A stretch of 64,000 nucleotides of DNA from Mesostigma viride (Eukaryota > Streptophyta > Mesostigmatophyceae > Mesostigmatales > Mesostigmataceae): contig RPFO01001370.1 in NCBI GenBank assembly GCA_009746045.1, positions 79,384-143,383 on the forward strand, read 5' to 3'. Below the pieces are notes generated by a model, which was given only the letters and a program-made list of their open reading frames with translations, was not told where the DNA came from and ran no database searches. Positions 43,794 to 54,564 of this stretch are shown here, piece by piece; position 1 is the stretch's first letter; every line of letters starts with the position of its first letter. A program made the position numbers and the translations under genes.

Positions 43794-44880
43794 ACTGCAG
43801 CTGCTTGGTCCTACCCTTTCCTTTGACTCTGTGAGCCACCAGCTGCTCCACTTCATATATCCTCTCCCCCTCAGTATCCAGCTCAAATGGTAATGGAGCA
43901 GAAAGGCGTCCCTGCAAGGTATTGCGTTTATACAGTTTGAGCTGGGCCAGGTGAAACACGTTAGTCTTAAGCCTCCAGTGGGAAGGCACCTGGACTTGAA
44001 CTACAGTCCCATAGTGGAAGGTGTCCAGGACAGGGTAAGGTCCCAACCACAAGGGTTGCAGTTTCCTGCATTGCTCCTTTTCAGGTAGCACACGATTAGC
44101 CTCCAAGAGCACCAGGTCACCAGGAGCCACAAAGGTGTGTGTAGCCAACATCTGTTGCCAAGCATTGTTTAAATACTTGTCCTGTGCATGCAACATCTGA
44201 GCAGCCACCATACTGTGAGCTTCCTGGAAGGATGCTATCAACTGGTGGATAGAGGTTAGGCGTCTTCTGAAGGGGCCTTCAGCATCCCTATCAGGTAACT
44301 CCAGGTCAAATGGAGTCAAGGGGCACTGGCCATGGCAAATGACAAATGGAGACATTTGGTGAGGAGCCAGGGGTGAGTTGTTGATGGCAAACTCTATGAA
44401 GGGAAGTTTCTTGTCCCATTCCTTGTTATCATGGGTACAATAGTGCTTCTGGCATTCCCGTACAATACGGTTCAGCCTCTCCACAGCCCCCGTGCTGGCA
44501 CACCTGTATGCTACTCCAAAGGCCAACTTAGTGTCTAGGATGTCAAAGAAGGACTTCCAAAACCCAGACATCCACAAGGGATCCTGGTCAGTGATGATTA
44601 CACGTGGCATGCCATGCAATCTGTACACCTCCTTCATGAACAACTCTACACACTGGGCAGCTGTGAGATGGGCATTGCAGGGGATGAGGTGGCACATTCT
44701 AGACAGCCTGTCCATCACCACCAGTATCCTGTCATTGCCAGCATCAGAAACAGGCAAGCCACAAATGAAGTCCATGGTCACACTGATCCAGGGTCGAAGG
44801 GGAATAGGCATGGCCATAGGAAAGATAGGCACTGCCTGAGTCCTAACCTTATTCCTTTGGCATGAGTCACAGGAAGCCAC
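43794..44880 (-). pseudogene. Gypsy integrase core (frameshifted from its zinc finger, 3' end disrupted)
   Basis: Contains the second half of the HHCC motif (CDSCQ), then the catalytic triad: D in VTMDFICGLP, D in IITDQDPLWMSGFW, and E in GAVERLNRIV. A GPY/F-like C-terminal module (LQPLWLGPYPVLD...VFHLAQLKLYK) and the start of a chromodomain follow. It inserts gypsy cDNA into chromosomes. The N-terminal zinc-finger half lies in another frame (45356-44778, HCFHDDVTACHPGYAKL). One missing base near 44895, after CC in AAGCCTATG, separates them. The piggyBac-like element begins at 43789. Confidence 0.85.
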
Positions 44881-44894
44881 ATAGGCTTGATATC

Positions 44895-45535
44895 ACGAAA
44901 CATGCCAGGCCACCAAAACCTCTCTTGTACTTCATGGAGAAGCTTAGCATACCCAGGATGACACGCAGTCACGTCGTCATGGAAGCAATGCAACACAGTG
45001 GGAATGGCCATTTCTGGCACATAGACCTTCCTGGTCACTACATGATCTGCATCCTGGGTGTGGACATACAGGACTCCCTCCCAGTACTCCACAGGTCTGT
45101 TACCAAAGCTTCCTTCCTGAATGGCCTTAGTGGCCAGGTCCTCAGTTTTAGTGAAGGCCTTAATCACGTCCAGCAGGGCTATACTCATAGGGTTAGGCAG
45201 GACTAGCTGTTTGCCAGGTCCTAAAGGCTGCAGCTGCAGCACCTCACCCTCCTGCAGGTGACTAGTGACTAGATGCTTGGATGACAGAACATCAGCCACA
45301 GGTGTACGTGACTTCCCCTTGATCTCAGCTGCCAATCCTCTAGACTTGGTCAGCATCCCTGGCTCCAGTATCCACTTCCTGGGCCGTCCCTTCCCCTCCT
45401 AGGATTCTCTGTGCTTGGTTGTGTTGTGAGAGTGGGCTGGCTACCAGCAGAACCCTCCCTAAGACTGCTCTGCAGTGACTGACCCCCACCCTGGACGCCT
45501 GTCGACCCTGGGACAGAGCCCTGGTCAATGAGCAT
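44895..45535 (-). pseudogene. Gypsy RNase H-integrase linker and integrase zinc-finger half
   Basis: Downstream of the pol stop at 45556, overlapping frames (45535-45350 and 45356-44778) carry the linker and the integrase N-terminus: EYWEGVLYV, VPEMAIPTVLHCFHDDVTAC and RFWWPGMFRDIKP. The stop and frame changes show decay of this copy. Confidence 0.75.
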
Positions 45536-45555
45536 CTCGTGACTAAAGCTAGCCT

Positions 45556-47988
45556 CTACAGGGGGTGGCTCAGCTTGGAGGTTTGCTGGTTAGCTGCCTG
45601 TGCCCTGGTGACAGCACCACACTCTACTACAGAAACCATGGCAGCACAAATATCCAGATCCTCGTGAAATGCTCCCATCAGATCCCTTCTTCTAGAGAGG
45701 GCGTCTGGCACCACATTCTGTGATCCTGGGACATACTGCACAGAGAAAGGATAGAATCCCCCTAGGTACTCCATCCACCCAGCCATCCTCTTACTCATCC
45801 TACTCTGTTCTAGCACGTGCACCAAGGGCCTGTGGTCAGTCATCAGGGTGATAGACTCTTGCCCTAGCCCATCTGTAGCACTGCTAGCCACAGAAAACTG
45901 AGCTCCCTTCAACAGATGCTCCCACTTGTGACATGCTACCACTAAACCCAGCAACTCCTGCTCGTGTACAGGGTAGTTACGTTCAGCTGAGCTCATGGTT
46001 TTAGACATGTACTCCACTGGCTGTGGTCCATAGCCATGGTCTTGCATCAGCACAGCACCTATGGCGCCTTGAGAGGCATCTGACCTAACCTGATAAGGTA
46101 GATCTGGATTGGGACCCACTAGCACAGGGGTGGATGTGAGCTTCTGCTTCAACAGGTCAAAGGCCTGCTGACACCTATCTGTCCACTCAAACTGAACATC
46201 CTTCTTGATTAACTCAAGCAAGGGGGTGGAGATGGCAGCCATGTCAGGGATAAAACGCCTGTACCACCCCACCATGCCCAGGAAGGACTTGACATCATGT
46301 GCAGACTGCAACACAGGCCACTCAAGGATGGCAGCAATCTTAGCATTGTCAGGTGTCATACCCAAGGAACTCAACTTGTACCCTAGGAACCCCACTTCAT
46401 GCCCCCACTCCACCTTAGACCTCTTGACAGACAAGTGGTAGTGCTGGATGACCTTCAGGACCTCCTCCACGTTCTCCAGATGCTCCTTGAACGTCTTTGA
46501 GTGCACCAGGATGTCGTCCATGTAGGCCACCACGCAGGTCCTGAACACGGGTCTTGCAGGGTCACACAGGTGGGCAATGTCTTTGAACCTGGGATTCCTG
46601 AGATCAGGGGAGATCTGAGGCAGAGAGTTCCCTGTCAGATGGCCAAAGATAGCATTCACAAACATCTGCATAGTAGCTGGGCTGTTGGAGGCCCCCATGG
46701 GCATCACAGTCCACTGGAACTGACCCCAGGGTGTGGAGAATGCAGTTTTTGGAATGTCCTCAGTAGCTATCCTGATCTGCCAGAACGCGTGTCTAAGGTC
46801 AAACTTGGTGAAGTAAGATGATCCAGCTGTCCTCTCTAGCAGCTCATCAATCCGTGGCAAGGGATACTTGGACTTCACTGTGACCTTGTTCAGGCCTCTC
46901 AGATCAATGCACAACCGCCATCCACCATCATGCTTGGGGACAAGCAAACACCCAGAGCTGAAAGGACTATTGGCAGGAAGAATGAGTCCAGCTTCCAACA
47001 GGCCTGTCAAGATCACCTTCAGCTCTGCCATCTCAGCTGGCCCCATCCTGTACATGGGAACAAAGGGAGGCCTGGCACCATCCACAAGCTTGATGACATG
47101 AGTGATTGGCCCTTCAGGAGGGTACTGTGGCATTTTGTCCTCAAAAATGGCAGCAAACCTGTCCAAAAGGGCATCATGCAGCTTCTGCTCCTCCTCTGTG
47201 ACAGCTGGTACTGGGTTCACAGCATTCACCGTGTGGCCATGAGTCTCATCAGAGGGTGAGTTAGGAACCAACTGTAAGAGAAAGACGTGTTCCACTGGGT
47301 AAGTAGCCAGGTAAGACAAGGTGTGATTGGCAGACCATACGTGCTTAAGTAATGCAGCACGTTTCTCTTCCAGTGAAGGCACCTTGACGTCCTCCTTGGC
47401 ACCTGCAACCCCTCTCCCATCATTGACAGCCTCATTAGTAGAACAGCACTCTGTGACTGGTCTTTCTCCCCCCTTAATCACTGTGGTGGCGTCCCACACT
47501 GACCCATCCTGAAACTGCACCACCTTCTCAGACCACAAGATGGCAGGATTAGCAGACTCCAACCATGGCATCCCCAGAATCACATCAGCAGCAGTGAGTG
47601 GAATGACATCTGCTGTGACAGACAAGGTTTGACGTGAGCACACTTGAAAAAGCAGTTGCACGTAGCCAGGTGAGTTACTCTGCCTACCATCAGAATATTG
47701 GACCTTAACAGGCACAGGGTGGGGGAGCACTGGTAGATGCAGCTCCTGCACCAAGGAAGTGGAAATGTAGTTACTTCCTGCACCTGAGTCAATCATGAAG
47801 AGACATAAAGGCTGAGCCAAAGGGACTGGCACGTTCAACAGCCTAGCCTGGAACTTCAAGAGTTGACTGGGAATAGGAGGGCCCAATGGGGTGGTGGAAT
47901 CAGAGGCAGACAAGTTGTTCACAGGACGGACATGCACAGCAGGCAAACCAGTTAACTCCACCGCTGGACGTAGTCCTGGGGGCTCCAC
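45556..47988 (-). CDS. Gypsy pol: protease, reverse transcriptase, RNase H (810 aa, ends early)
   Basis: An open frame of 810 codons. The aspartic protease has the active site DSGA at residues 66-69, with the partner ILGMPWL about 137-143. Reverse transcriptase spans about 340-540: FTKFDLRHAFWQI (D397), FQWTVMPMGASNSPATMQ, and the catalytic YMDD at 489-492. Then comes RNase H from about 630 (RSDASQGAIGAVLMQ, YPVHEQELLGLV, LMTDHRPL). Together they process the polyprotein and copy element RNA into DNA in cytoplasmic particles. A stop at 45556 separates integrase, which in related elements is in the same frame; the copy is probably defective. The start is the first Met in frame; gag lies upstream in a different frame. 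Confidence 0.92.
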   Translation of the reverse strand: MEPPGLRPAVELTGLPAVHVRPVNNLSASDSTTPLGPPIPSQLLKFQARLLNVPVPLAQPLCLFMIDSGAGSNYISTSLVQELHLPVLPHPVPVKVQYSDGRQSNSPGYVQLLFQVCSRQTLSVTADVIPLTAADVILGMPWLESANPAILWSEKVVQFQDGSVWDATTVIKGGERPVTECCSTNEAVNDGRGVAGAKEDVKVPSLEEKRAALLKHVWSANHTLSYLATYPVEHVFLLQLVPNSPSDETHGHTVNAVNPVPAVTEEEQKLHDALLDRFAAIFEDKMPQYPPEGPITHVIKLVDGARPPFVPMYRMGPAEMAELKVILTGLLEAGLILPANSPFSSGCLLVPKHDGGWRLCIDLRGLNKVTVKSKYPLPRIDELLERTAGSSYFTKFDLRHAFWQIRIATEDIPKTAFSTPWGQFQWTVMPMGASNSPATMQMFVNAIFGHLTGNSLPQISPDLRNPRFKDIAHLCDPARPVFRTCVVAYMDDILVHSKTFKEHLENVEEVLKVIQHYHLSVKRSKVEWGHEVGFLGYKLSSLGMTPDNAKIAAILEWPVLQSAHDVKSFLGMVGWYRRFIPDMAAISTPLLELIKKDVQFEWTDRCQQAFDLLKQKLTSTPVLVGPNPDLPYQVRSDASQGAIGAVLMQDHGYGPQPVEYMSKTMSSAERNYPVHEQELLGLVVACHKWEHLLKGAQFSVASSATDGLGQESITLMTDHRPLVHVLEQSRMSKRMAGWMEYLGGFYPFSVQYVPGSQNVVPDALSRRRDLMGAFHEDLDICAAMVSVVECGAVTRAQAANQQTSKLSHPL

Positions 47989-48058
47989 TAGTTTTTTGGC
48001 AGCTCAGGAGGATGATCTGAAGACGAGCTCCCCACTGAAGGCTGCACCTGCTGATCCT

Positions 48059-49591
48059 CTATGCCGTCTGCCTCCCTTCTCCCTCCTCCTCCTCTGCTAG
48101 GAGGTGCCACAGGGCGTTGACCATCCGACGCCTGTCTTGCCTGTTGAATCCCTTGGGCTGGAATGGTCCCTTGCCCGAAGCCTGGAAGTTGGGTCTAAAC
48201 CCAGGCTGTGCCCTGTGGTCGCTCTGGCTCACCCCAGGAGGGAAGATGGGTGGTCTGGTGAATGGAAGAACCCCCTGAGGACCCTTGGTGTCGCTTGGGA
48301 ACTGGTCTCGCTTGGGGCAATCCCGTGCAAAGTGTCCCAGCTGGCCACACGTGAAACAGGCTCCTTTGGACTGCTCCATGGCACTGAGCTCCTCCATCAC
48401 AGCGTTCAGCTGGTTCAGGGGCTTCTTAACAGCAGGCGCCTGGTTGCCTGCAGCAGGCTCCCACTTGAGGGAAAAGTCAGGGACACGGCACAGCGTGAGG
48501 GCATAAGACAGCACAGTATCCCACTTCCACTCGACATAGTCGAAAGGGGAGAAATGCTTGTCAATATCCACCCTGACTTGAGGGGAGAGCCCATGCAGAA
48601 ACCTGTGAAGAGCTTCAGAATCAGAGCACTGGGGGATTTTGGCCCTCAGGTTGGTAAACGTCTCTACGTATTGTGGTAGTGTCAGGCCAGACTGAGTACA
48701 GTTGGCCAACGCGTCCCGGTCCAGACGGAGCTGGTCCTGGGGAAGGAGAAAACGTCGAAATGAAAGCATGAGAGATGGCAAATCCTTGCAAGTATTACCT
48801 GCCGAGGATCGTAAAAACTCATCAAACCTGTCGGCTGCACTGTCGCTCATTCGCTGTCGAACCATCTTCTTCTGGATGTCCAGGGAAAGTCGTTCTTCCG
48901 CTCGTTTGCCGTAGTTAGCAAAGTGGATAGCGAACACATCCTGGAATCGAGTAGAGAAATGATCGAAACTGCGGTGGGTTAGATTGGTGAGCGACAGCTT
49001 GTCTACGGATTCGATTTTTGGAAATGGCGGGGCGGAACCTTGATGCGGTGGTATAGTGACGGTCACGGGGACGTCGCTGGCGGGGGTGGTGAAGGTGACC
49101 GAGGTCGTCTGCGCTGGATCCTGCCTATCGCTATCCTGCGTCTCATTCCTCGTAGTAACTGCGGTACTATTAGGTAAAACCCTTCCGTCACCCAACCGAG
49201 GAGCCTCTCTCCCCAATCCAGCAACCATGTCACGCATGGCCGCCTCCTCCTCCTCAATTCTCTGACGAAGTCTTCCCACATCCTGTTCCACCTCCTCCAC
49301 CATCTTTCTATACATCGCTGCGTGTTGTTCATCGTGTAATAATCTGATTTTAGCTGCTGAGAGGCGATCCGCTGCAAGTCTGGTCCCGTCTCTTCCAGGC
49401 GTGGTATTTAGCGGGAAAAGAAATGAAGAAGATGCACTCCGCACAGGACTTGTTCGCGCGCTTGGAATCCTGGGCGACAGTGACGCTCCTCGACCCACGC
49501 CTGTCAGCGATGGCTCGCCTGGTTGGAGACCAGATGCAATGACGGAAAACTTGGGCCCTATGGACAACGAGGGCCGCCTCACTTCAGACAT
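48059..49591 (-). CDS. Gypsy gag polyprotein (510 aa)
   Basis: The first large frame after the leader. A low-complexity N-terminus is followed by a coiled region (about 70-115, RKMVEEVEQDVGRLRQRIEE) and a capsid-type retrotransposon gag domain about 200-360 (FSTRFQDVFAIHF, LPSLMLSFRRFLLPQDQL, LTLPQYVETFTNLRAKIP, LHRFLHGLSPQVR). A CCHC zinc knuckle CFTCGQLGHFARDC (CX2CX4HX4C) lies near residue 430. It forms the virus-like particle and binds RNA. The reading frame is intact. Confidence 0.9.
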   Translation of the reverse strand: MSEVRRPSLSIGPKFSVIASGLQPGEPSLTGVGRGASLSPRIPSARTSPVRSASSSFLFPLNTTPGRDGTRLAADRLSAAKIRLLHDEQHAAMYRKMVEEVEQDVGRLRQRIEEEEAAMRDMVAGLGREAPRLGDGRVLPNSTAVTTRNETQDSDRQDPAQTTSVTFTTPASDVPVTVTIPPHQGSAPPFPKIESVDKLSLTNLTHRSFDHFSTRFQDVFAIHFANYGKRAEERLSLDIQKKMVRQRMSDSAADRFDEFLRSSAGNTCKDLPSLMLSFRRFLLPQDQLRLDRDALANCTQSGLTLPQYVETFTNLRAKIPQCSDSEALHRFLHGLSPQVRVDIDKHFSPFDYVEWKWDTVLSYALTLCRVPDFSLKWEPAAGNQAPAVKKPLNQLNAVMEELSAMEQSKGACFTCGQLGHFARDCPKRDQFPSDTKGPQGVLPFTRPPIFPPGVSQSDHRAQPGFRPNFQASGKGPFQPKGFNRQDRRRMVNALWHLLAEEEEGEGRQTA

Positions 49592-49953
49592 AGAAGTACG
49601 GTTGAAATCAAGTTGACGCCGTGGAGTACGAGCAGTTGTCTCAGCACCTTCCCTAGCAATGGGTTCCAGAGATGATGACGGATCTCCAAACCTTGATTAG
49701 TAGGGGGTAAAGGTGATTGTGTCTTCGAACTACTCATACTTCCACATGGAGTCGCGATCGTCTGCCTAGTAGAGACAACGGTTACGGCTGACTTCTAGTG
49801 TTACAGAGCAAGACAGTCACATCAGGATGTGTCTCAGTCTGTAACACCGTAAGTTTTCCGCAACTCTATGAATCTTCTCGGATGACAGACATCTGATCAA
49901 CGTTGTACTACCCGGAAGGTTGCGACTTCAAGAGAAACACCAAAGTAGAGATC

Positions 49954-49964
49954 CTCCGATACCA
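49954..49964 (-). promoter_or_regulatory. Gypsy primer-binding site
   Basis: The minus strand reads TGGTATCGGAG one base after the 5' LTR end GTTACA. This differs by one base from TGGTATCAGAG, complementary to the 3' end of initiator tRNA-Met in plants and green algae, the usual primer of chromoviruses. Confidence 0.8.
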
Positions 49965-49965
49965 A

Positions 49966-50679
49966 TGTAACGACTAAAAATGATCATCAACATCATCCAC
50001 AGTCCAATATGAAAGATCTTTTACCTGGGTTGCTTTCCTGAGTCGCAGAACTTCAAGTATCCGAGCAACGTTGAGATGGAAATTCCACAGCACGTGATTT
50101 AGGGAATCACAACCCCTTGTAGACACAAAGACAAGCTCGTGTATAGACGACCTCTGTGGAACTGAAGGACGTCTATAGCCAAGGGGCTCTTATGAATGGA
50201 CAACAAAGACAAGCTTTATTATACCATGGTGAATCAAAACCAACGTAGCAACAATGGCGACCCCACGTCCTTGATATCGACGTGCTTGTCGAACTTGCTC
50301 CAACCTTAGCCTGAAGAGAACCAATCAGAACCATGGAATCCTATACAAGATCTTCGTATCCATCCTAGTCACACAAAACAGAACAACACCACACACAGCC
50401 TGGCAGAATCTTTCCATGAGATCCTAAATCTGTCGTGAGCACTGAAGTCCCAAAGGAGCATTTAAGACTCAATAGTACCAACTAACAAACTACAACCCCA
50501 CGTGGATCAGGCCACGACCAATGAGGGTTCCTATCAGTTGGCTGACAAAGTATCAGCTCCAAGTACCGTCGTCTTAGAAACCTCATAACTTTCTCAATAC
50601 TGATCCAAAAGTCCTCGAATAAAAGCCAAACATTCACAAAACAAAGGATGTAACAACAAAGTCATTTTTGCTTGTTACA
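49966..50679 (-). repeat. Gypsy LTR (5' LTR in element sense), 714 bp
   Basis: Starts TGTAACGACT and ends GTTACA on the plus strand, near-identical to 26791-27569 but without the 65-bp duplication. In element sense it should contain the promoter. The region after it (49592-49953) is the untranslated leader. Confidence 0.95.
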
Positions 50680-50850
50680 TATGGCTTTAAATACATTCTG
50701 GGCTACTTCCTGCAACAAGGGTACGTACTACCTAGTAGGGTGTAAACTACACAAGCTCTGGGTGCACAAAGTGCACCTGCACCACCATGATGTATCAGAG
50801 CTCAAAGGCCTGGCATGGGGTGGAAGATACTCATCATCATATTTACTAAC
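50680..50850 (-). mobile_element. LINE-like element, right half (split by gypsy)
   Basis: On the minus strand it matches the untranslated 3' region of the element at 9290-11033 (CACCCCATGCCAGGCCTTT, GATACATCATGGTGGTGCAG, CCAGAATGTATTTAAAGCC). It continues the fragment at 26666-26790. Confidence 0.75.
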
Positions 50851-50861
50851 TTGGAGATCTA

Positions 50862-52355
50862 AGGTGATCCCGCACTATTCAGGGCATCCCGACTCCCCGC
50901 CGAATTCAAAAAGGGGCGGAAGTACTGACCACCAATCCGCACAAAGCGCCAAGCGAGCGAAGCGGGGGGGATCATGACTGCCAACCAATACGCGCGAAGT
51001 GCCAAGCGAGCGAAGCGAGCGGCCGCTTTGGCAGCCTCCTCTCCAAAGCGCAGCGAAGGAGCACGTCACGATTCCTCTCCGGAGAGCAGCAAGGGAGCAC
51101 GTTACTCCGACTGTGCGTGTCGGCCTGAAACGTACGGTAGGGGCACCGCGGGCAGAGTAGCTGCGGGTAAGTGGGCGCCGGGTACGTGGCACGCCGGGCC
51201 TAGCTTGCTCACCTTTGGGGCTTGCGGGGCCTTGGGGGGATCGATGGCGGGCGGGACGACGGGACTGGATGCGCGGCGCGGCGGGCACACGGGTGGCGTA
51301 CCCGGCGGGTGAGCGGGTGGGTCCGCGGGCCACAATTCACCACCAGCGGGCGGGCCAGCCGGGCGGGGACGGTGGGAGGGGCTGCAGGCGCGCCCACGGG
51401 TGCGCTAGCACTTCGCAGCTAGGGCGGGCCAGCCCGGCCTTGTGGGAGGGCTGCGAGCACTTGGGCGACCAGACCCTGTTTGGGCTGCCAGATCGGACGA
51501 AGCCAGCCGGTCACTCCAGTCGTATTTAATAAATTTTTGGCAATGTACGTAGGTCATCCGACACTATTTAGGGCATCGCGACTTCCCGCCCAATCCCAAA
51601 AGGGGCGGACTAGTGACTAACAACCAACAAATCCGCGCGAAGCGCCACTGAAGAGAGCGGAGCGGGGGGGATGACTGCCAACCAATACGCGCGAAGCGCC
51701 AAGCCGTGCGAAGCGAGCGCCCGCTTCAGCGCCCTCTTGTCCGGAGCGCGGCGAAGGAGCACGTCACGATTCCTCTCCGGAGCACAACGAAGGAGCACGT
51801 GACAGTCGTTACTCCGAACTACTGTGCGCGTTGGCCTGAAACATGTGGTACTAGGGGCACTGCGGGCAGAGTAGCTCCGGGTAAGTGGGCACCGGGTGGC
51901 ATGACGAGCACTCAAGGCTAACCTGTGTGGGGGGTGGCGGGCGGGACTGCGGGACTGCGGGCGCGGCACGGCAGGTAAACAGGTGGCGTACCCGGCGGGC
52001 GAGCGGGCGCCGGGTCCGCGGGCCACAATTCACAAGCGGGCGGGGCCATCGGGCGGGGACGACGGAAGGGGCCGCAGGCGCGCCCACGGGTGCGCCAACA
52101 CTTCGCAGGGCGGTTCACGGCGGGGCCTGCGGGCGGGCCAGCCCGGAGCTGCCGGCGGGAGGGCCGCCCTCCCGGCGGCGGCCGCGGGCGGCCGGACCCT
52201 GGGCTGGGCGAAACCAGCGCGTCCCTCTAGTGTAGGCGGGAGTGGCCGCGGGCGCGCCCACAACAATTCGCAGGGCGGGCCACGGCGGGGCTCACGGGCG
52301 GTCGGAACCTGTTTTGGGCTGGGCGAAGCCAGCGGGTCACTCCAGTCGGGGTAAA
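50862..52355. repeat. GC-rich ~690-bp tandem duplication
   Basis: About 50862-51530 and 51551-52350 are diverged copies. Both start GATCC/CATCC...CACTATT(C/T)AGGGCATC, continue through AGCGCCAAGCGAGCGAAGCG and GGAGCACGT, and end GGGTCACTCCAGTCG-like. A partial third copy of the end lies at 52240-52350. No supported gene; the open frames reflect GC-rich composition. Confidence 0.7.
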
Positions 52356-53175
52356 ATTGGCTCCAGAGTTCTCAATTCTCAAATTCTCAGAGGGCGGGGG
52401 CCGAGATTAATTAAGAGGTACCTTGAAATTAAATAAGAGGCATGACTCTATCGAGATATATGTTCGGACGTGAATTTCTATTGGCGTGAATTTGTAGTAT
52501 TGTACGAAAACATATCGAGGGTGACGGAAAGAAGGATTTATGTTCCAATTCAATTCAATGCACTACGGTATTGGACGGAGTTCCCGGTCTGGCAAGCGGA
52601 TTTTGGATCTGACGTTCAGGGCGGGGGCTCCAGAGTTCTCAATTCTCAAATTCTCAGAGGGCGGGGGCTGAGGTACCTTCAAATGAAATAAGAGGCATGA
52701 CTCTATTAGGGGGGGGGGGGACGGTGTTACAACGGGGGGTACGTACCAATTAGAGGCATGCTTTAGTTACGGCTACTCGGAATCAATTCTCAAATTCTCA
52801 GAGGGCGGGGGCTGAGGTTGACTGGTAGTACTGTACGATGGTGTTGGACGGAATTTCGGTCAGCGTTGCGGACTTTGCATCTCACGTTGTACATGGAAAA
52901 GAGCCATTGCGTCGCGCTGTGCTGTGGCGAACTTATTCTCCGCCGTCGGATGGCACCGTCGATGCTCGTCGATGAACCCAACGCAAGCCATGTACCGAAA
53001 TAAGTACAAAAAAGCGCGGCGGCATCTTGCGGCGAGTTTGGTAAGTTACAGAACTTGAAGCCCGGCGACTCCGCGTCAAGCAGTCCGCAGGTAGTCCGCC
53101 GGCGTGAATGAAGTGAGAATTTTGAGAATTTGAGAGTTTGAGAGTTCGGCACATCCTAGTCGGGGTAAAATTGCT
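52353..53175. repeat. Short dispersed repeat CTCAATTCTCAAATTCTCAG, direct and inverted copies
   Basis: The sequence containing TTCTCAATTCTCAAATTCTC followed by AGAGGGCGGGGGC occurs near 52363, 52634 and 52785. An inverted version (GAATTTTGAGAATTTGAGAG) next to TCGGGGTAAAATTG lies at 53113-53173, and TCGGGGTAAAATTGG also precedes the first copy. The outer pair could be ends of a small element. No gene is recognised between 53175 and 53917. Confidence 0.55.
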
Positions 53176-53917
53176 CACTATGCTAGATGCTGTCAAGGAT
53201 CCTCGATCGCGATAACATTGATCGAACCCAGAACTGAGATCGCCTCCTACATTCCTTTATTACTGCAGTACAGTATCAAATCACTATCAATAGGCTCGAG
53301 TCTCGACATAACGAATGTACGATAGGTTCTAGCTCCCATCCCTGTCCTATGTGCTTTCGTGCTGAGGTGCCGCTTTATTCCTTGATGGCCTCGATCGCAA
53401 AATTCAATTTTTTTGCCGAGCAGCGTCAGTAACCCTAAGCGTCACCAACCCTTACAGTATGCCCAGCAATTACGCTTATTAACTCGTCATCTGCCTCGTC
53501 ATTTGCAGATACGCAACGAACTTTTCATGCTATAAGGTGTTGTGCATTTAGCTCGAATATTTCCGACGGGTCTGAGTATTTCGCTACTCGACGCACGTTA
53601 GTCGCCAGCAGCTGGGCGCATTGTTCGCCGTTAATAACAAGCAAATCTGCGGCCAATGCAGAACCAACCAATCAACCTGGCTCTTGCAAGGATACATATT
53701 TAGCGCCGAAAACTTACCCTTGCCCTGCATTACGTGTGCAGAAGCCCTTACACATTTGCCGGCGCCAGCAGAACCTCACGGAAGGAGAGAACCTCGCAAG
53801 TTATGGCGTCGTTCAAGGCTGTCACAGCAGCAAGAGTTTTTGTTGTCAGTTATGCCGGGCTCTAAGGTCTTTATGCGATAGTTTATTACAGACGACGTCT
53901 GCACCGGGACGGCAACG

Positions 53918-54541
53918 ATGTTCTCGCTGCTGCACGGACTATGGAACTTCATGTTCAAGAAATCCGAATTTCATGTCCTTATACTCGGCATTGACAAGGC
54001 GGGAAAGACCACTCTTTTGGAGCGCGTTAAGAACATATATGCGGACACAGAAGGTCTCCCCCCGGATAAGATCGTGCCAACGGTAGGGCTGAACATCGGT
54101 CGGGTGGAGGCGCACAAGGCCAAGCTCGTGTTCTGGGACCTGGGCGGCCAGGCCGGCCTGCGTTCCATCTGGGACAAATACTACGAGGAGGCGCATTCGG
54201 TCCTGTTTGTGGTGGACAGTGCGGAGGCGTGGCGGTTTGATGACACAAAGAACGCGCTGGACCGTGTGCTGTCGAGCAAAGAGCTGGTGGGCGCGCCCAT
54301 CCTGATCCTGGCCAACAAGCAGGACCACCCGGACGCGGTCAAGGCGGACCAGGTTGCGCGCGCGCTGGAGCTGGACCGCGTGGAGTTCCGCAACCGTCCG
54401 GCGATGGTGCTGCCCGTGTCCGCGTACGATGGCCGTGGGGTGGACGCGGGCGTGGCCTGGCTGGTCGATGCAATGGGCCGCAGCGCGCGCACGGCCATGC
54501 TCAAGCAGAAGCAGGAGGCGGCCGCGCCGCTGCTGGACTAG
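53918..54541 (+). CDS. ARFRP1: ARFRP1/Arl3-type ARF-related small GTPase (207 aa, intronless)
   Basis: A complete single-exon GTPase of the ARF family. G1 GIDKAGKT (24-31), switch I PTVGLNIG (54-61), G3 WDLGGQ (73-78), G4 NKQD (133-136), G5 SAY (168-170). The sequence FWDLGGQ..LRSIWDKYYEEAH and a length near 200 residues fit ARFRP1 (yeast Arl3p) better than other ARLs. It starts Met-Phe, not Met-Gly, so it cannot be myristoylated. In yeast Arl3p a similar N-terminus is acetylated by NatC and binds Sys1 at the trans-Golgi, where the GTPase recruits Arl1 and golgins. Absence of introns is unusual beside the intron-rich neighbours. An 18-bp minisatellite begins just after the stop. Confidence 0.88.
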   Translation: MFSLLHGLWNFMFKKSEFHVLILGIDKAGKTTLLERVKNIYADTEGLPPDKIVPTVGLNIGRVEAHKAKLVFWDLGGQAGLRSIWDKYYEEAHSVLFVVDSAEAWRFDDTKNALDRVLSSKELVGAPILILANKQDHPDAVKADQVARALELDRVEFRNRPAMVLPVSAYDGRGVDAGVAWLVDAMGRSARTAMLKQKQEAAAPLLD

Positions 54542-54564
54542 CACGAGTGTGGGTGATGGACTAA

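Larger units (their letters stand above)
26791..50679 (-). mobile_element. Ty3/gypsy LTR retrotransposon (chromovirus-like), host of nested insertions
   Basis: Long terminal repeats at 26791-27569 and 49966-50679 begin and end TGTAAC...GTTACA. They are flanked by the 5-bp duplication TATGG (26786-26790, 50680-50684). Sense is the minus strand: leader with primer-binding site, gag (49591-48059), pol (47988 down to 43790), then after the piggyBac-like insertion the rest of a chromodomain and an extra ORF (41515-40349), then the polypurine tract and 3' LTR. Without the nested insertions it would be about 9.4 kb. Pol carries a stop, frameshifts and a transposon, so this copy is not autonomous. 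The LTRs are close to identical apart from a 65-bp tandem duplication, suggesting a fairly recent insertion. Confidence 0.95.

Noticed and set aside
50875-52354. Multiple 60-150-codon ORFs in the GC-rich duplication
   Set aside because: Low-complexity Pro/Arg/Gly translations that differ in frame between the two repeat copies.
53939-54544. 201-codon minus-strand ORF opposite ARFRP1
   Set aside because: It is the antisense shadow of a strong GTPase reading frame.
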